Assembly: GCA_965225625.1 (NCBI GenBank)
Contig: CBDDBH010000031.1
Span: 304,175-368,174, forward strand
Source: CBDDBH01 sp965225625
Lineage (GTDB): Bacteria; Pseudomonadota; Gammaproteobacteria; JADZEE01
Length of the DNA: 64,000 nucleotides
Direction of reading: 5' to 3'
The notes below the pieces were generated by a model, which ran no database searches, had not been told where the DNA came from, and saw nothing but the letters and a program-made list of their open reading frames with translations. This document shows positions 64,000-64,000 of the stretch, one piece after another. Position numbers and translations under genes: made by a program. Positions within the stretch are counted from its first letter, which is position 1. Each line of letters begins with the position of its first letter.

Positions 64000-64000
64000 T

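Noticed and set aside
1..64000. tRNA, rRNA or CRISPR arrays
   Set aside because: I saw no rRNA-like conserved blocks, no cloverleaf with CCA end and no regularly spaced short repeats, though short RNAs can be missed by eye.

Overview
The window looks like chromosome of a gammaproteobacterium, probably uncultured and aquatic. The reasons are the DUF4426 and DUF2909 proteins, a DUF1631/PilZ gene, a complete Ccm (system I) cytochrome c maturation set, and a Cus-type RND operon. There is no rRNA, tRNA or CRISPR array that I can see. The sequence divides into an intact respiratory and cytochrome-maturation core, about 11.3-35.3 kb, and accessory flanks with transposons and many broken genes.

Left part (1-8.8 kb): a catabolic-looking set. 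It has a 2-oxoglutarate/Fe(II)-type dioxygenase, an MDR dehydrogenase, a frameshifted SpoIIE-type phosphatase, a RidA protein, an MFS transporter, a UbiD-type decarboxylase, an alpha/beta hydrolase and a luciferase-like monooxygenase. At 9.1-10.9 kb sits an IS1182-family element, flanked by imperfect direct repeats and followed by the N-terminal stub of an Hsp20-like gene.

Respiratory core (11.35-27.9 kb): the first gene encodes an unusual fusion of two cyclic-nucleotide-binding domains, a BFD-type [2Fe-2S] domain, a ferredoxin-reductase-like flavin/NAD(P) module and a membrane domain with two His-x13-His pairs, consistent with two b haems. It lies 5 bp upstream of a membrane-anchored pentahaem cytochrome c. 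Then follow a DUF4426 lipoprotein, a small membrane-anchored unknown, cytochrome c oxidase (coxB with a fused cytochrome c domain, coxA, Cox11, coxC), a convergent DUF2909 gene, a GldC-family protein, and an alternative complex III (actA, split actB1/actB2, actC-F). Together they make a quinol-to-oxygen chain, with a possible gated NAD(P)H or quinol side branch.

Cytochrome maturation (27.9-35.3 kb): ccmI-H-G-F-E-D-C-A run on the minus strand. ccmB is divergent on the plus strand, an unusual arrangement. These genes supply the haem attachment needed by the many c-type cytochromes next door.

Middle (35.3-46.9 kb): an NAD(P)-binding reductase, a frameshifted CoA ligase of the phenylacetate type, a dienelactone-hydrolase-like protein, and a Cus-type (monovalent copper/silver) RND operon with a small Cys/His-rich secreted protein in front. 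A MerR-type promoter/operator precedes the operon. A ParA-like ATPase and a CYTH-CHAD protein follow.

Right part (47-64 kb): a pseudogene-rich zone. Broken genes are a polyphosphate:AMP phosphotransferase (three in-frame stops and a frameshift), an extradiol dioxygenase (three frameshifts), a secreted unknown, an acyl-CoA ligase and a DUF1631/PilZ gene. The DUF1631 gene is split by an IS1595-family transposon (58,985-61,411). That transposon has perfect 25-bp inverted ends, an 8-bp target duplication and four passenger genes, one of them proteasome-like. Intact genes in between are a GST, a DUF6152 protein, a nucleotidyltransferase-like pair, an amidase and a cupin. The window ends in a YbaK-like gene just beyond a run of 25 C.
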